Shown here: in pieces, positions 8,412 through 17,451 of the stretch
Layout of the letters: each line of letters opens with the position of its first letter
Position numbering within the stretch: position 1 is the first letter of the stretch
NCBI GenBank assembly: GCA_017481565.1
Contig: JAFUOZ010000007.1
Location: forward strand, 28,159 to 92,158
Reading direction: 5' to 3'
DNA length: 64,000 nucleotides
Source of the DNA: Oscillospiraceae bacterium
GTDB lineage: Bacteria > Bacillota > Clostridia > Oscillospirales > Ruminococcaceae
Translations under genes and position numbers: made by a program
The notes under the pieces: generated by a model
Told to the model about the DNA's origin: nothing
Databases searched by the model: none
Seen by the model: only the letters and a program-made list of their open reading frames with translations

Positions 8412-8612
8412 TTACTTATTTGCAAAGTGCTTATTGAGAGTTTCGATAAGCTCGTTTACATCTGTACCGTGAACTGCGCAGGCATCAGCGATAGACTCGC
8501 CTCTTGATGCGGGACAGCCGAGACAGTGCATACCCATTGCAAGAAAATAAGGTGCTGTATCTGCATCAGCGTCAAGGATATCACCGATAACTGTATTTTC
8601 TGTAACTACCAT
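8412..8612 (-). CDS. DUF1858 domain protein (small redox-disulfide protein)
   Basis: This 66-residue protein is a stand-alone DUF1858 domain, a family also called hybrid-cluster-associated redox disulfide protein. It begins with TVIGDILDADADTAPYF and has a C-x-x-C pair (HCLGCPAS) around residues 28-32, followed by an A-C. The role is probably thiol redox or metal/cluster related, but that is inference from the family name. It is a single-gene unit with its own promoter and terminator. Confidence 0.85.
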   Translation of the reverse strand: MVVTENTVIGDILDADADTAPYFLAMGMHCLGCPASRGESIADACAVHGTDVNELIETLNKHFANK

Positions 8613-8649
8613 TGCTTTTTTGCTCCTTTCGGTTTAGTATAACATATTT

Positions 8650-8678
8650 ATTATACCACATATTTTTATATATTGCAA
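8650..8678 (-). promoter_or_regulatory. Promoter of the DUF1858 gene
   Basis: On the minus strand TTGCAA (8678-8673) and TATAAT (8655-8650) are spaced by 17 nt, about 40 nt upstream of the start codon. Confidence 0.6.
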
Positions 8679-8699
8679 CTGTATTTTCAAAAAAATATC

Positions 8700-9935
8700 T
8701 TATCCCTTTATAACACCTATTGTAAACAGCTTCTTTACAGGCTCGGTAAGCTCGGTCTGATTTGACATGACCTGATCGATATCCTTATATGCAAAGCGTG
8801 ATTCCTCCGCAACATCCGACTTGTTATGCTTTGAAAGCACAACCCCCTGTGCCTTAAGATCACACATTACCGACTCAACGGAAAAGGTCTTTACTGCCGC
8901 TGTTCTTGAATAAAGCCTTCCCGCACCGTGAGATGAGGACATAAAGCTTTCGGGATTTCCCTTTCCCCTTACAATATAGCTGTATGAACCCATTGCACCG
9001 GGAATTATGGCAAGCTCGCCCTCGCCTGCCCTTATAGCACCCTTTCTGTGTACAAAAACGTCCTTTCCGAAATGATTTTCAAGTGCCGCATAATTGTGAT
9101 GACAATTTATCTCCATGGAATATTCAGGCTCGATACCCGTATTTTTGAATACGTGCCTTGTGAATATCTCCTTTACCGCATTAAGCATCGCCGAACGATT
9201 CTCATAAGCAAAATCCATTGAAAGCTGCATCCAGTTAAGATATCTTTTTCCCTCGTCCGTATCAACGGGGAGAAAATGCAGACGCCACTCGGGATCAACC
9301 GAGGAATACCACCTTGCATTAAGCTCTGCGGCTATCCTGTTAAAATGCTGACCAACTATATTTCCGAAGTGACGGCTTCCCGAATGAAGCATTATACAGC
9401 ACATTCCCTCCTCGTCCTCCTGAAGCTCGATAAAGTGATTTCCTCCGCCGAGAGTACCTATCTGATAATATCCGTCATCTATCTGAGGAATAAGCTCAGC
9501 GTCCGCCTCATATTTGCCGCCCTCCTCCTTTGCACGGTCAAGCACTGCAGACGGACGTGGCTTTTTAAAATGATTAAAGCCTGTGGGAACATTTCTTAAA
9601 ATATCTCCGCATATAGTCTGAACAAGATTACCGCTGCCCGTAACTGTCTCACGAAGCATTGCAGCAGGAATATTTGTCCTGATAAAGCCCATTCCGCAGC
9701 CGATATCAACGCCTACCGCATTGGGAATAATAACTCCGTCACAGGCGATGACTCCGCCTATGGGCATACCCTTTCCGGCGTGTGCGTCCGGCATAAGTGC
9801 TATCCACTTATATGCAAAGGGAAGCTGTGATAAATGTACCGCCTGTTCAATGCATATCTCATCAAGCGACTCAAGTGATGACTGCCATATCTTTACAGGC
9901 AGCTTATCGGAATTCTTCTTATAATGTACAAACAT
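8700..9935 (-). CDS. rtcB: RtcB-family RNA-splicing ligase
   Basis: RtcB joins 2',3'-cyclic phosphate or 3'-phosphate RNA ends to 5'-OH ends with Mn2+ and GTP. Family landmarks are MPDAHAGKG near residue 48, the metal-binding Cys in GVDIGCGM, HSGSRHFG, the N-C-H-H segment, and SSHGAGR with the histidine that is guanylylated. At 411 residues it belongs to the shorter bacterial group. No archease or RtcA/RtcR neighbour is present, so a repair rather than tRNA-splicing role is likely. AGGAGG precedes the start. Confidence 0.92.
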   Translation of the reverse strand: MFVHYKKNSDKLPVKIWQSSLESLDEICIEQAVHLSQLPFAYKWIALMPDAHAGKGMPIGGVIACDGVIIPNAVGVDIGCGMGFIRTNIPAAMLRETVTGSGNLVQTICGDILRNVPTGFNHFKKPRPSAVLDRAKEEGGKYEADAELIPQIDDGYYQIGTLGGGNHFIELQEDEEGMCCIMLHSGSRHFGNIVGQHFNRIAAELNARWYSSVDPEWRLHFLPVDTDEGKRYLNWMQLSMDFAYENRSAMLNAVKEIFTRHVFKNTGIEPEYSMEINCHHNYAALENHFGKDVFVHRKGAIRAGEGELAIIPGAMGSYSYIVRGKGNPESFMSSSHGAGRLYSRTAAVKTFSVESVMCDLKAQGVVLSKHNKSDVAEESRFAYKDIDQVMSNQTELTEPVKKLFTIGVIKG

Positions 9936-10014
9936 TTCAATTACCTCCTGTTTTTATCATGCTTTGAGTATATCATATATTTTCGGGTAAATCATTTGTT
10001 TTTTTCTGCGAACA

Positions 10015-10056
10015 AAGCCTTGTTTGTAAAGATATCCACTTTACAAACAAAGGCTT
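10015..10056. repeat. Long inverted repeat between divergent rtcB and EAL genes
   Basis: 10015-10031 and 10039-10056 are complementary over 17 bp apart from one extra T, with a 7-nt loop. Neither side carries a T-run, and the two flanking genes diverge, so it is unlikely to be a terminator. An operator with TTTGTAAAG half-sites is the best guess. Confidence 0.6.
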
Positions 10057-10092
10057 AAAATAATTAATCAACTAATATTTATCATTAATTAC

Positions 10093-10121
10093 TTGACTTT
10101 TTTACTTAATTATCGTATTAT
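10093..10121 (+). promoter_or_regulatory. Promoter of the EAL-domain gene
   Basis: TTGACT (10093-10098) and TATTAT (10116-10121) are spaced by 17 nt, about 60 nt upstream of the start. Confidence 0.65.
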
Positions 10122-10183
10122 GTATATATAGATTCAGCTATGCCGATAAATATACAATTCATACGAAACAGGTGATAATCAAT

Positions 10184-12034
10184 ATGAATATACAGATACA
10201 GACCTATGGTCTTATCATCTTATTTATGATATACGTTTTCTACAAATCCCACAATACCCTTAAGCTGTACACGGAACAGATATTCATGCGCACCATGTAT
10301 ATCTCAATCGCCAATCTGATACTTGACATTTCCTCTCTGGTATTTATTGCACACATGGACAGCCTGCCGATATATACAGTCAAGCTTTTCTGTAAGCTGT
10401 ATATAGTTTCTCTTATATGGGTGACCGAATCTGCACTGCTATATGTAATGACCGATGTTTATCCCGAAGAACAACACCGTAAGAAAACACGGCTTCTTTA
10501 TACTGTTGCAGCTGTTCAGAGCCTGATAGTGCTCCTGCTGCCGATAAATATTTATTCCGATGCGATAACATCATATACATACGGTCCGTCGGTAATTCTG
10601 GTATACTGCTTTGCGGTAGCATATATCCTTTCGGTACTGCTGTTATGTATTTTCAACAAAAATCTGAGCAGACGGCGAAGCTTTGCTGTTATCCTGTGGA
10701 TGTGCCTGTGGCTTACTGCAGCGGCAATACAGTTCATGTTCAATAATCTGCTTCTGGTAGGCTTTGCGCTTGCACTGGGAATACTTATAGTTTTCGTTAT
10801 CATGGAAAATCCCGAAGCAAACCTGGACAGACGGCTTGGCTGCTTCAATTCCTATGCACTTGTTGAATACCTCAGACGGCTTTACAGCAGACATATGGAA
10901 TTTTCGGTAATGAAAATAGGTCTTTCCGATGTTCTTGATGAAAAATTAGGCTCACGCTCCGATGAGATACTTCTTGAGCTTGTCCGTATACTTACAAAAA
11001 GAGACGATATTTATGTATTCCGTAATGTAGACTCGGATATAACAGTGGTATGCAATGTGGGTACAGACCTTACGGAGCTTGCAGAGCAGGCTACAGAGCT
11101 GCTTAATAAAAAGCATATCTCACTGAAAAAGCTTACCTCTGTGATAATTCCTCATGGTCATGTTTTTTCCGACCGTGAAGAGCTTATGAGCTTTTTCGGA
11201 TATGTATCGGACAGACATTCGGACGGTGCAATAGTTACTGCTGACGAACAGCTGATAAATAAGTACACCGAAAAGAAGGTAGTTCATCAGGAAATACTTG
11301 ACGCACTTGCAGAGGACAGAGTTGAGGTATTCCTGCAGCCTATCTACAGCAACAGTGAGCAGTGCTTTACCTCTGCAGAGGCTCTCGTAAGAATACGACA
11401 GAAGGACGGCAGTATGCTCTCCCCCGGATTATTTATTCCCGTAGCGGAGGAAAGCGGTCTTATAGTTGAACTGGGCGACAGGATATTTGAAAAGGTATGT
11501 ATTTTCCTTACCTCTCCCGATGTGGTATCTATCGGTATACACTATGTGGAAATAAATCTTTCCGTTGTTCAGTTTGAAAGAGTTGACCTTGCGGACAGAC
11601 TTATAGGAATAACAGAAAAGCATGGTGTAGATCCTCATCTTATCAATCTGGAAATTACAGAAACAGCCTCTGTAACGGCACGAACAACGCTGCTCGGAAA
11701 CATGAAGCGACTTATTGACTATGGCTTCACCTTCTCACTTGACGATTTCGGAAAGGGCGAATCCAACCTTATGTATGTTGTTGAAATGCCTGTATCAATA
11801 ATCAAGCTTGATTATGATATGAGCAAGGCTTTCTTCAAATCGGAAAAGGCAAAGCAGGTAGTTCATGCAGTTGTGGGAATGGCTCATGGAATGAATCTTA
11901 AGCTTGTTGCGGAGGGTATCGAAACAAAGGACGAGATCGACGGAATGCTTGAAGCTGAAATCGACTATATCCAGGGATATTATTACTCACGCCCACTGCC
12001 TATGCCCGAATTTCTTGAATTTATAAGAAAATAA
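10184..12034 (+). CDS. Membrane EAL-domain c-di-GMP phosphodiesterase with degenerate GGDEF
   Basis: The first ~210 residues hold about seven hydrophobic segments, a membrane sensor. Residues ~215-365 have a GGDEF-like fold (RLGCFNSYALVEYL start) without a GGDEF/GGEEF motif, so cyclase activity is not expected. Residues ~375-616 form an EAL domain with all usual catalytic elements: EALVR, the N in EINLS, LEITE, LDDFG, IKLD, AEGIE and QGYYYS. It should therefore hydrolyse cyclic di-GMP at the membrane. I start at ATG 10184, with AGGTG about 10 nt upstream; a GTG at 10172 is the alternative. It is monocistronic. Confidence 0.9.
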   Translation: MNIQIQTYGLIILFMIYVFYKSHNTLKLYTEQIFMRTMYISIANLILDISSLVFIAHMDSLPIYTVKLFCKLYIVSLIWVTESALLYVMTDVYPEEQHRKKTRLLYTVAAVQSLIVLLLPINIYSDAITSYTYGPSVILVYCFAVAYILSVLLLCIFNKNLSRRRSFAVILWMCLWLTAAAIQFMFNNLLLVGFALALGILIVFVIMENPEANLDRRLGCFNSYALVEYLRRLYSRHMEFSVMKIGLSDVLDEKLGSRSDEILLELVRILTKRDDIYVFRNVDSDITVVCNVGTDLTELAEQATELLNKKHISLKKLTSVIIPHGHVFSDREELMSFFGYVSDRHSDGAIVTADEQLINKYTEKKVVHQEILDALAEDRVEVFLQPIYSNSEQCFTSAEALVRIRQKDGSMLSPGLFIPVAEESGLIVELGDRIFEKVCIFLTSPDVVSIGIHYVEINLSVVQFERVDLADRLIGITEKHGVDPHLINLEITETASVTARTTLLGNMKRLIDYGFTFSLDDFGKGESNLMYVVEMPVSIIKLDYDMSKAFFKSEKAKQVVHAVVGMAHGMNLKLVAEGIETKDEIDGMLEAEIDYIQGYYYSRPLPMPEFLEFIRK

Positions 12035-12037
12035 ATA

Positions 12038-12071
12038 ACAGCGGAGATTTTTCGGATCTCCGCTGTTTTAT
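12038..12071. terminator. Bidirectional terminator between EAL gene and transglutaminase gene
   Basis: AACAGCGGAGA and TCTCCGCTGTT form an 11-bp stem with T-rich flanks between the two convergent genes. Confidence 0.85.
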
Positions 12072-12088
12072 GTTTATATCAGTATAAT

Positions 12089-14293
12089 TCAGTGAAACAG
12101 AAGCATTATTCTGTAGCGCAGCTTTCCCTTATAAATAAGGCTGCGCAGAACGCTGTTCGTCCGCTCCGCACTTTCAATATGTCCTTCGGATATTTTAAGC
12201 TCGGAATATATCATATTCTCATAATATGATATAAAATCAAGGTATTCCTTAAGCTCATGCTCCTGTGAGCTGCATATTCTGTTTTTGTATTCCGTCAGTG
12301 TTTCTCCCTGTCCTATCCTATATCCGATATATCCTAAAAAGCGCATATTCTCCCTGATAAGATATCGGAATTTTTCGTCATTTTCCATGCGTCCATATCT
12401 GAGCCTTGAAAAAATTCTGCTGAATATATAAAGAACGATCATAAAACCAAAAGCAGAAAGAACAGAAATTATAATTACAGATGTATCAAAAGAAGCTGCT
12501 TTTTCCTTGTCTCTGTCATCGGTTTTTTCAGATATTTCCTCATCGGTATACTCTTCCTCATATTCATCGTAATAATCGGAATAGTATGCGCTGCGTTCAT
12601 CGGAGGTTATCCAGCCGCTGCCCGAAGAATATCCGGGAGTAGGCTCAAAGGGTACCCAGCCCACATTATCAAAATACACCTCGGGCCATGCATGAGCCTG
12701 ACTCTGCTTTACGGTGATATTTCCCGTAGGCTTTGTATTTATGTAATATCCCTGAACATATCTGCAGGGAACGCCCAGCTCCCTTGCCATAAGCACAAAT
12801 GCCGTTGCATAATGTATACAGTACCCCTTACGTGACGACAGCAGAAAATGATCCAGATAGCCTGTGCTGTCCTGCACATTTTCGGGAACATCACCGTCGG
12901 AAGTGGAATATTCCATACCTCCCAGATACTCCTCCAATGCCTTCATCATTTCATATCTGCCTTGTATATCGGTGGTTATCTCATCGAGAATTTTTCTTAC
13001 CTCCTCAGATACTCCCTCAGAACAGCCGTATTTTTCGTAAATACCGCTTTTATATTCCATATAATCGGAATAGGAATATCCCGTTTTACCGTTCATTGCC
13101 TCCTTTGCGGTATTCTCCCATTCCGTCTCTGTAATGGGTGACGCATTGTTTAAAAGGGTTATCAGTTCCTCATTTTCGGAATTGAAGGTATAATGTGAAA
13201 AGATATATGTATCGCTGTAGGTCATTCTCTTTTCCGTTATCAGACTGTTATTACATTCCCTGTACTCAGGATTATCATTTGAAGCCGCCTCGGTCTGCAT
13301 TTTTGAAGGTGCAAACATAAATTTAGTATTCGGGAGCAGATTTTCATAATGAAGATTTGTTTTTAAAATATAGTCGAACTGATGCTCCTCATCATATTTA
13401 CGGACAGCGCATAAGGTCTCAAGAGTATCTGTCATTCTGTCGCTGCTTTCCGTTTCCGTATCAAAGCTCCACTGCATATCCTCAAATTCTCCGCTGATAC
13501 AGCCTGTAAGTCTCAGCTCGGTAAGCTTTCCCGTACTGCATGAAATATTCAGTACGTCCTTATCCTCTGAGCTTATATTGTCATAAAAGCCGCTGCTGTC
13601 GGAAAATCCGATATTTACATATTCCTCACGGGGATGAGTAATAAAGCTGACCGCTCTGCTTATATAAAGGGAAGCACTGTTATATATGTTCTTTACAAAC
13701 TGCCAGTCATAAGGCTTATCCGATGCGGGAAGCATATACACCGCTATGCACAGCACTAAAAGTACAGGCGATGTTCTTGCAATATGCTCCTTTATATCGG
13801 AATAACCCTCTTTTTTCCAACCATGCTGTACTTCCGCCGCCATATATATGCATATCATAAACAGCAGGATAACAAACAGAGTCTTGCTTATCTCCTTATT
13901 CAAGATCATTGATATAATACAGAACAACATCAGCGACAATGCAGCAAGCCTTCTTATCCATACATTCTTTTCGATCAATATTCCGACAGCAAAGGAAGCA
14001 GCGGAAATTCCGATAACTATCCACAGATAATTATATTCGGATAAAAATATCTGCCGTCCCTCTTTGCCGGCGGCAAGCCATGCTCCGAAGCAGGCAGCAG
14101 CCGCTATTCCGATAGTGCGTAATTTATTTTTTCTGCTCATGTGACGAAGAAATATCATCAGGACACAAACAGACACATTGACTGTATATCCGATAATACT
14201 GTTATCGGGAATGCCTGCGGTACTGCCTGAAAGCATCATGATAAAGAGCGCTATGGGCAGGATATTTATTATATCAAACAAAATATTTATCAT
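12089..14293 (-). CDS. Membrane transglutaminase-like protein (TgpA type)
   Basis: This 734-residue protein has five to six N-terminal membrane segments (to about residue 195), a large extracytoplasmic region, a papain-like transglutaminase core (~residues 480-560), one more membrane segment (~610-635) and a cytoplasmic tail. The catalytic triad is visible: Cys in SSRKGYCIHYATAF, His in SQAHAWPEVYF and the following Asp. It overlaps the DUF58 gene by 4 nt and closes the moxR-DUF58-transglutaminase operon, a widespread arrangement thought to act on envelope proteins. The substrate is unknown. Confidence 0.88.
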   Translation of the reverse strand: MINILFDIINILPIALFIMMLSGSTAGIPDNSIIGYTVNVSVCVLMIFLRHMSRKNKLRTIGIAAAACFGAWLAAGKEGRQIFLSEYNYLWIVIGISAASFAVGILIEKNVWIRRLAALSLMLFCIISMILNKEISKTLFVILLFMICIYMAAEVQHGWKKEGYSDIKEHIARTSPVLLVLCIAVYMLPASDKPYDWQFVKNIYNSASLYISRAVSFITHPREEYVNIGFSDSSGFYDNISSEDKDVLNISCSTGKLTELRLTGCISGEFEDMQWSFDTETESSDRMTDTLETLCAVRKYDEEHQFDYILKTNLHYENLLPNTKFMFAPSKMQTEAASNDNPEYRECNNSLITEKRMTYSDTYIFSHYTFNSENEELITLLNNASPITETEWENTAKEAMNGKTGYSYSDYMEYKSGIYEKYGCSEGVSEEVRKILDEITTDIQGRYEMMKALEEYLGGMEYSTSDGDVPENVQDSTGYLDHFLLSSRKGYCIHYATAFVLMARELGVPCRYVQGYYINTKPTGNITVKQSQAHAWPEVYFDNVGWVPFEPTPGYSSGSGWITSDERSAYYSDYYDEYEEEYTDEEISEKTDDRDKEKAASFDTSVIIISVLSAFGFMIVLYIFSRIFSRLRYGRMENDEKFRYLIRENMRFLGYIGYRIGQGETLTEYKNRICSSQEHELKEYLDFISYYENMIYSELKISEGHIESAERTNSVLRSLIYKGKLRYRIMLLFH

Positions 14294-15453
14294 TCCATAA
14301 CCTCCGTCAAAGCGTCATAAGGCGAAACTGTTATCAGCCTTGAACGGTTATGACCCGAAAGATCGGGAACAGCTTTTTCATCATCGGTCACAAGATATAT
14401 CACCGTATAAAGCTCGTTCTTTTCAAGAATATCTATTATTCTCTCAGCCTCACTGTCCCATGAGGACAGGATAAAAAATACCATTGAGCTGCTGAAGATA
14501 TCTGTTCTTCCCGTAACAGCCTCATACAATCGGTTATGATCGTAGCTGCGGTCAAAAAAAGCCGAAGAAAGCGTTTCATAAAATTCATCAAAGCCCGATC
14601 TGCTGCCTGCCGATGCCCTGTTCATCTGCTGTTGATAAAAATAAGCGGCAAAGGCTATATTGTTTCTGCTGAAATAATAGGAAAGCGCAAGAGAAAGCTC
14701 TAAAACACGATTTTCCGACGGAATAAAAACGGAACGGTCATCGGTGTTTCTGAATGTATCCATTATTACCGCTATTTCATTATGATTTGTTCCGATACGT
14801 GTTCTTGTCATAAGTGTGCCTGTTCTTGCAGACTGGCTCCAGTTGATAAATCTGGGATCATCTCCCGAAACATATTCACGGCTTAAAATATCCGGATCGG
14901 TCCTATTATGCTCCGAGCTTCTGACCGCCTCGGAAAGCTCTATGCCGCCGATATTATCAATGCATAACAGCTGCGGCTTTACAATAGCCTGTACACATCT
15001 TCTGTTGCGGTACGTTATCCTGAATAATCTGAAATGATCCTGTATTTCTATTTCCTTTATACCAACCTCATATTCTCCTCTGTAGCGACATATCAGAGTT
15101 GTTTCCCTTTCGATACGTGTGCCCGGCTGCAGCTCATATTCAGGCTCATCATCAAGTGTGGTAATAGATGAAAATGCAGAGTAGAATTTCACACGTATTC
15201 CCGAAAAAAGCAGCGGACATTCATTTACAAGCGCAAAATGATAATGTATCGGTTCATTGACCGTTACATATCTGCGGTCAAGCTTCTGATATATATGAAA
15301 AAGGATATACACTGCCAGAAGATATAATAAGGACAAAAACGGAACAATAGTCAGTGCGGCAAAAATACCGTAACTTACTGCGCCTCCTCTGAAGCTTATA
15401 CCAACTATGGATAATATCCACATACAAAACCAAATTATCCTGTTTCTTTTCAT
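14290..15453 (-). CDS. DUF58 domain protein
   Basis: Two N-terminal hydrophobic segments (residues ~8-45) precede a beta-rich region and the DUF58 core. The signature D-P-R-x-I-N-W around residue 200 (SGDDPRFINWSQSARTG) is typical of this von Willebrand A-like family. DUF58 proteins are the partners of MoxR ATPases and are membrane-tethered here. The gene lies 57 nt downstream of moxR and is translationally coupled to the transglutaminase gene. Confidence 0.88.
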   Translation of the reverse strand: MKRNRIIWFCMWILSIVGISFRGGAVSYGIFAALTIVPFLSLLYLLAVYILFHIYQKLDRRYVTVNEPIHYHFALVNECPLLFSGIRVKFYSAFSSITTLDDEPEYELQPGTRIERETTLICRYRGEYEVGIKEIEIQDHFRLFRITYRNRRCVQAIVKPQLLCIDNIGGIELSEAVRSSEHNRTDPDILSREYVSGDDPRFINWSQSARTGTLMTRTRIGTNHNEIAVIMDTFRNTDDRSVFIPSENRVLELSLALSYYFSRNNIAFAAYFYQQQMNRASAGSRSGFDEFYETLSSAFFDRSYDHNRLYEAVTGRTDIFSSSMVFFILSSWDSEAERIIDILEKNELYTVIYLVTDDEKAVPDLSGHNRSRLITVSPYDALTEVME

Positions 15454-15510
15454 AAAAACCCCTTTCTGTTATCGTTTGTCATGTCATGTGAACTGATAAA
15501 CAGCTTTTTA

Positions 15511-16428
15511 TCAGATAGGGATCTTTATTTTATGGATAAGCTGTCTGATGATATCTTCCTTGTTTTCCTTGGCTATTTTTGCTTCCGAGGTAAGATTTAA
15601 TCTGTGACACAGCACATATGGAGCTGTCCCCTTTATATCATCGGGCTTTACATAATCCCGTCCGTCAATAAATGCCTTTGCCTGTGAGGCACGTACAAGG
15701 GTAAGCACTGCTCTGGGGCTTGCTCCTAAAACAAATCTGCTTTCCGTTCTTGTAGCTGATACGATACTCTGTGCATATCGTATCATGTTTTCCTTTACAG
15801 TGACCTGCTTTACCTTGCTTTTTATATCAAGTATATCCTGTGCGGTCATAACGCTTTTTACTGCGGCTGTAAGCTTGCCCGAAAGCATATTTTGCGTCAT
15901 TCTGATCTCTTCATCTTCATCGGGATAGCTTAATGTCAGCTGCATCATAAATCTGTCTATCTGCGCTTCGGGGAGCTGATATGTACCGATAAATTCAGTG
16001 GGATTCTGTGTTGCGATGACCATAAAGGGCTCGGGCAGCTTATGTTTTACGCCGCTTACCGTGGTCTGTCCCTCTGCCATTGCTTCGAGAAGTGCCGCCT
16101 GTGTCTTCGGTGATGTGCGGTTTATCTCGTCTGCAAGTATTATCTGATGCATTATTGCACCTTCGCGGTATTCAAATTCTCCTGTTTTCATGTTGAATAT
16201 CTCGGTGCCCATAACGTCGGTGGGAAGCGTATCGGGGGTGAACTGGATCCTGCCGAAATCACATTCCACCGAGCCTGCAAGGGTCGATGCAAGGGTAGTT
16301 TTTCCTACTCCCGGAACTCCTTCAAGCAGAATATGTCCTCCTGCGAAAAGGCATATCATCAGATTTTCTATGATATCTTCCTTTCCCACAAAATATTCCG
16401 ATATGTTTTTTTTGAGTCTGCTGACCAT
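15511..16428 (-). CDS. MoxR-family AAA+ ATPase
   Basis: This 305-residue AAA+ protein of the MoxR subgroup is a chaperone-like ATPase that works with DUF58 or VWA proteins. Walker A GVPGVGKT is at 37-44, Walker B ILADEIN at 97-103, and NRTSPKTQAALLEAMAEG and the sensor-1 ATQNP follow in the usual order. AAAGGAGA precedes the start. It is the first gene of the three-gene operon, with a TTGAAA-N17-TATAAT promoter about 45 nt upstream. Confidence 0.92.
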   Translation of the reverse strand: MVSRLKKNISEYFVGKEDIIENLMICLFAGGHILLEGVPGVGKTTLASTLAGSVECDFGRIQFTPDTLPTDVMGTEIFNMKTGEFEYREGAIMHQIILADEINRTSPKTQAALLEAMAEGQTTVSGVKHKLPEPFMVIATQNPTEFIGTYQLPEAQIDRFMMQLTLSYPDEDEEIRMTQNMLSGKLTAAVKSVMTAQDILDIKSKVKQVTVKENMIRYAQSIVSATRTESRFVLGASPRAVLTLVRASQAKAFIDGRDYVKPDDIKGTAPYVLCHRLNLTSEAKIAKENKEDIIRQLIHKIKIPI

Positions 16429-16472
16429 CTGAATTGTTCTCCTTTGTTGGATTTTGTTATGATTTGATAATG

Positions 16473-16501
16473 ATTATATCATACATTAGCATATATTTCA
16501 A
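16473..16501 (-). promoter_or_regulatory. Promoter of the moxR operon
   Basis: On the minus strand TTGAAA (16501-16496) and TATAAT (16478-16473) are spaced by 17 nt. Confidence 0.6.
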
Positions 16502-16584
16502 TAGAAAAATACATAAAACTTCATAATAATAATAGCTTTTTCAAATTATCTTAATCTTTTTTATGGGTGTTTTTCTATAATAAA

Positions 16585-16612
16585 AAGCGATCGTGTTTTT
16601 TCACGATCGCTT
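16585..16612 (-). terminator. Terminator of the small zinc-ribbon gene
   Basis: AAGCGATCGTG and CACGATCGCTT form a perfect 11-bp stem with a 6-nt T loop. On the minus strand it is followed by TTTTTATT. Confidence 0.85.
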
Positions 16613-16689
16613 GATCTGTTTATTGCGTTTTTTCTTTCCGATGATATTTTGGGGAAAATTATAAACGGCAAGGTTTATTCGGAATATTA

Positions 16690-16866
16690 TTATTCAATAT
16701 TAATTATCGGGTCAATGTGAATAAAATTGTTACAGCTTTCATTTGAACAATTAAAGTTATGTGCTTTATCAGCTGATGTATTATACGGAATATAATATCC
16801 ATTTTTACAAACCTCACACAGAACCTGTTCCCCATTTCTGAGTTTTTCAATGCGATCTTCTTCCAT
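16690..16866 (-). CDS. Small Cys-rich (zinc-ribbon-like) hypothetical protein, 58 aa
   Basis: This short gene reads MEEDRIEKLRNGE at its start, then C-E-V-C around residues 17-20 and C-x4-C (CSNESC) about residues 41-46, a pattern like a small zinc ribbon. AAAGGAAAG lies about 8 nt upstream, and a clear terminator follows 80 nt downstream. A longer open frame on the same strand (16704-16958) has no such motif and is a shadow. The family is not recognised. It sits in a cluster of small same-strand genes ending at a YezG-type immunity gene, so a role in a toxin-immunity locus is possible. Confidence 0.65.
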   Translation of the reverse strand: MEEDRIEKLRNGEQVLCEVCKNGYYIPYNTSADKAHNFNCSNESCNNFIHIDPIINIE

Positions 16867-16935
16867 TTATAATACTTTCCTTTCTCTGATTTATTTCGGG
16901 TATTTTCTTTGGTTTTATTTCCTTCAAGTATCAAT

Positions 16936-16967
16936 AAAGCACCTGAATATATCTTCAAGGTGCTTTA
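16936..16967. terminator. Terminator between two small genes
   Basis: TAAAGCACCTGAA and TTCAAGGTGCTTTA pair with one bulge around a short loop, with T-rich sequence on both flanks. It ends the 43-codon gene on the minus strand. Confidence 0.7.
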
Positions 16968-16990
16968 TCTGTTGTTTGACTGATATGCTT

Positions 16991-17122
16991 TTATATTATA
17001 TTTTTTTGCGGCTTTTCGATCTCATGCTTAAACCATAAGTTATTATTATAGCGCTCTTTCATATATCGGTCTCGTCCCGGATTCTGAGCAGCTTTGATTT
17101 CAATTTCTTCATTGTATGTCAT
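16991..17122 (-). CDS. Very small hypothetical protein, 43 aa
   Basis: It begins MTYNEEIEIKAAQNPGRDR and is rich in charged residues, with no Cys. A perfect GGAGGTT lies 6-7 nt upstream of the ATG, a terminator follows, and a TTGACA-N16-TAAAAT promoter lies about 65 nt upstream. This complete set of signals makes it likely to be a real gene despite its size. The family is not recognised. It belongs to the small-gene cluster beside the YezG-like gene. Confidence 0.6.
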   Translation of the reverse strand: MTYNEEIEIKAAQNPGRDRYMKERYNNNLWFKHEIEKPQKNII

Positions 17123-17188
17123 TTTATTAACCTCCAATATGATACACTATAATTATATTCATATATTCAATAGTTTTTCATTTTACAT

Positions 17189-17228
17189 CTTTCGACCGAT
17201 TTGTCAAATGGTTTGGAAGTTAATATTT
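17189..17228 (-). promoter_or_regulatory. Promoter repeat, copy 1
   Basis: This 40-nt block is about 82 percent identical to 17622-17661. On the minus strand both contain TTGACAAATCGG-CGAAAG, that is, a consensus -35. The -10 of this copy is TAAAAT after 16 nt, upstream of the 43-codon gene. Confidence 0.6.
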
Positions 17229-17250
17229 TCATCATGCAAAGTATTTTTGA

Positions 17251-17451
17251 TTAATCGCTTTTTTCAGTATATTCAATGTTTTCGGGTTCAAAACCTATAC
17301 CGTTATTGCAGTCGATACAAGTTTCATAGCTGATATATGCCAGTTTCATTTCAGGTATACCATCGGGGAATGCCTTGCATCTTGCTGAATAATCTCTCAG
17401 CTCACCGTCAATGTAGTTTTTACATCTCATACAAATATGTTTTCCAATCAT
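17251..17451 (-). CDS. Small Cys-rich hypothetical protein, 66 aa
   Basis: It has three cysteine groups: C-M-R-C near residue 7, a single Cys in A-R-C-K-A-F-P-D-G-I-P, and C-I-D-C near residue 45, ending in GIGFEPE. This matches a widespread uncharacterised family of 60-75 residue proteins with C-K-A-F-P-x-G-I-P, often found in toxin-immunity neighbourhoods; that assignment is from memory of the family pattern. AAGGGG precedes the start. Its start overlaps the stop of a short interrupted ORF upstream (ATGA), implying former coupling. Confidence 0.7.
   Translation of the reverse strand: MIGKHICMRCKNYIDGELRDYSARCKAFPDGIPEMKLAYISYETCIDCNNGIGFEPENIEYTEKSD

Noticed and set aside
10015..10056. Terminator between rtcB and the EAL gene
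   Set aside because: The genes diverge and neither strand has a T-run after the stem.
16704..16958. 84-codon minus-strand frame overlapping the 58-codon zinc-ribbon-like gene
   Set aside because: It lacks a ribosome site and runs through the terminator at 16936-16967; the 58-codon frame has Cys pairs and proper signals.
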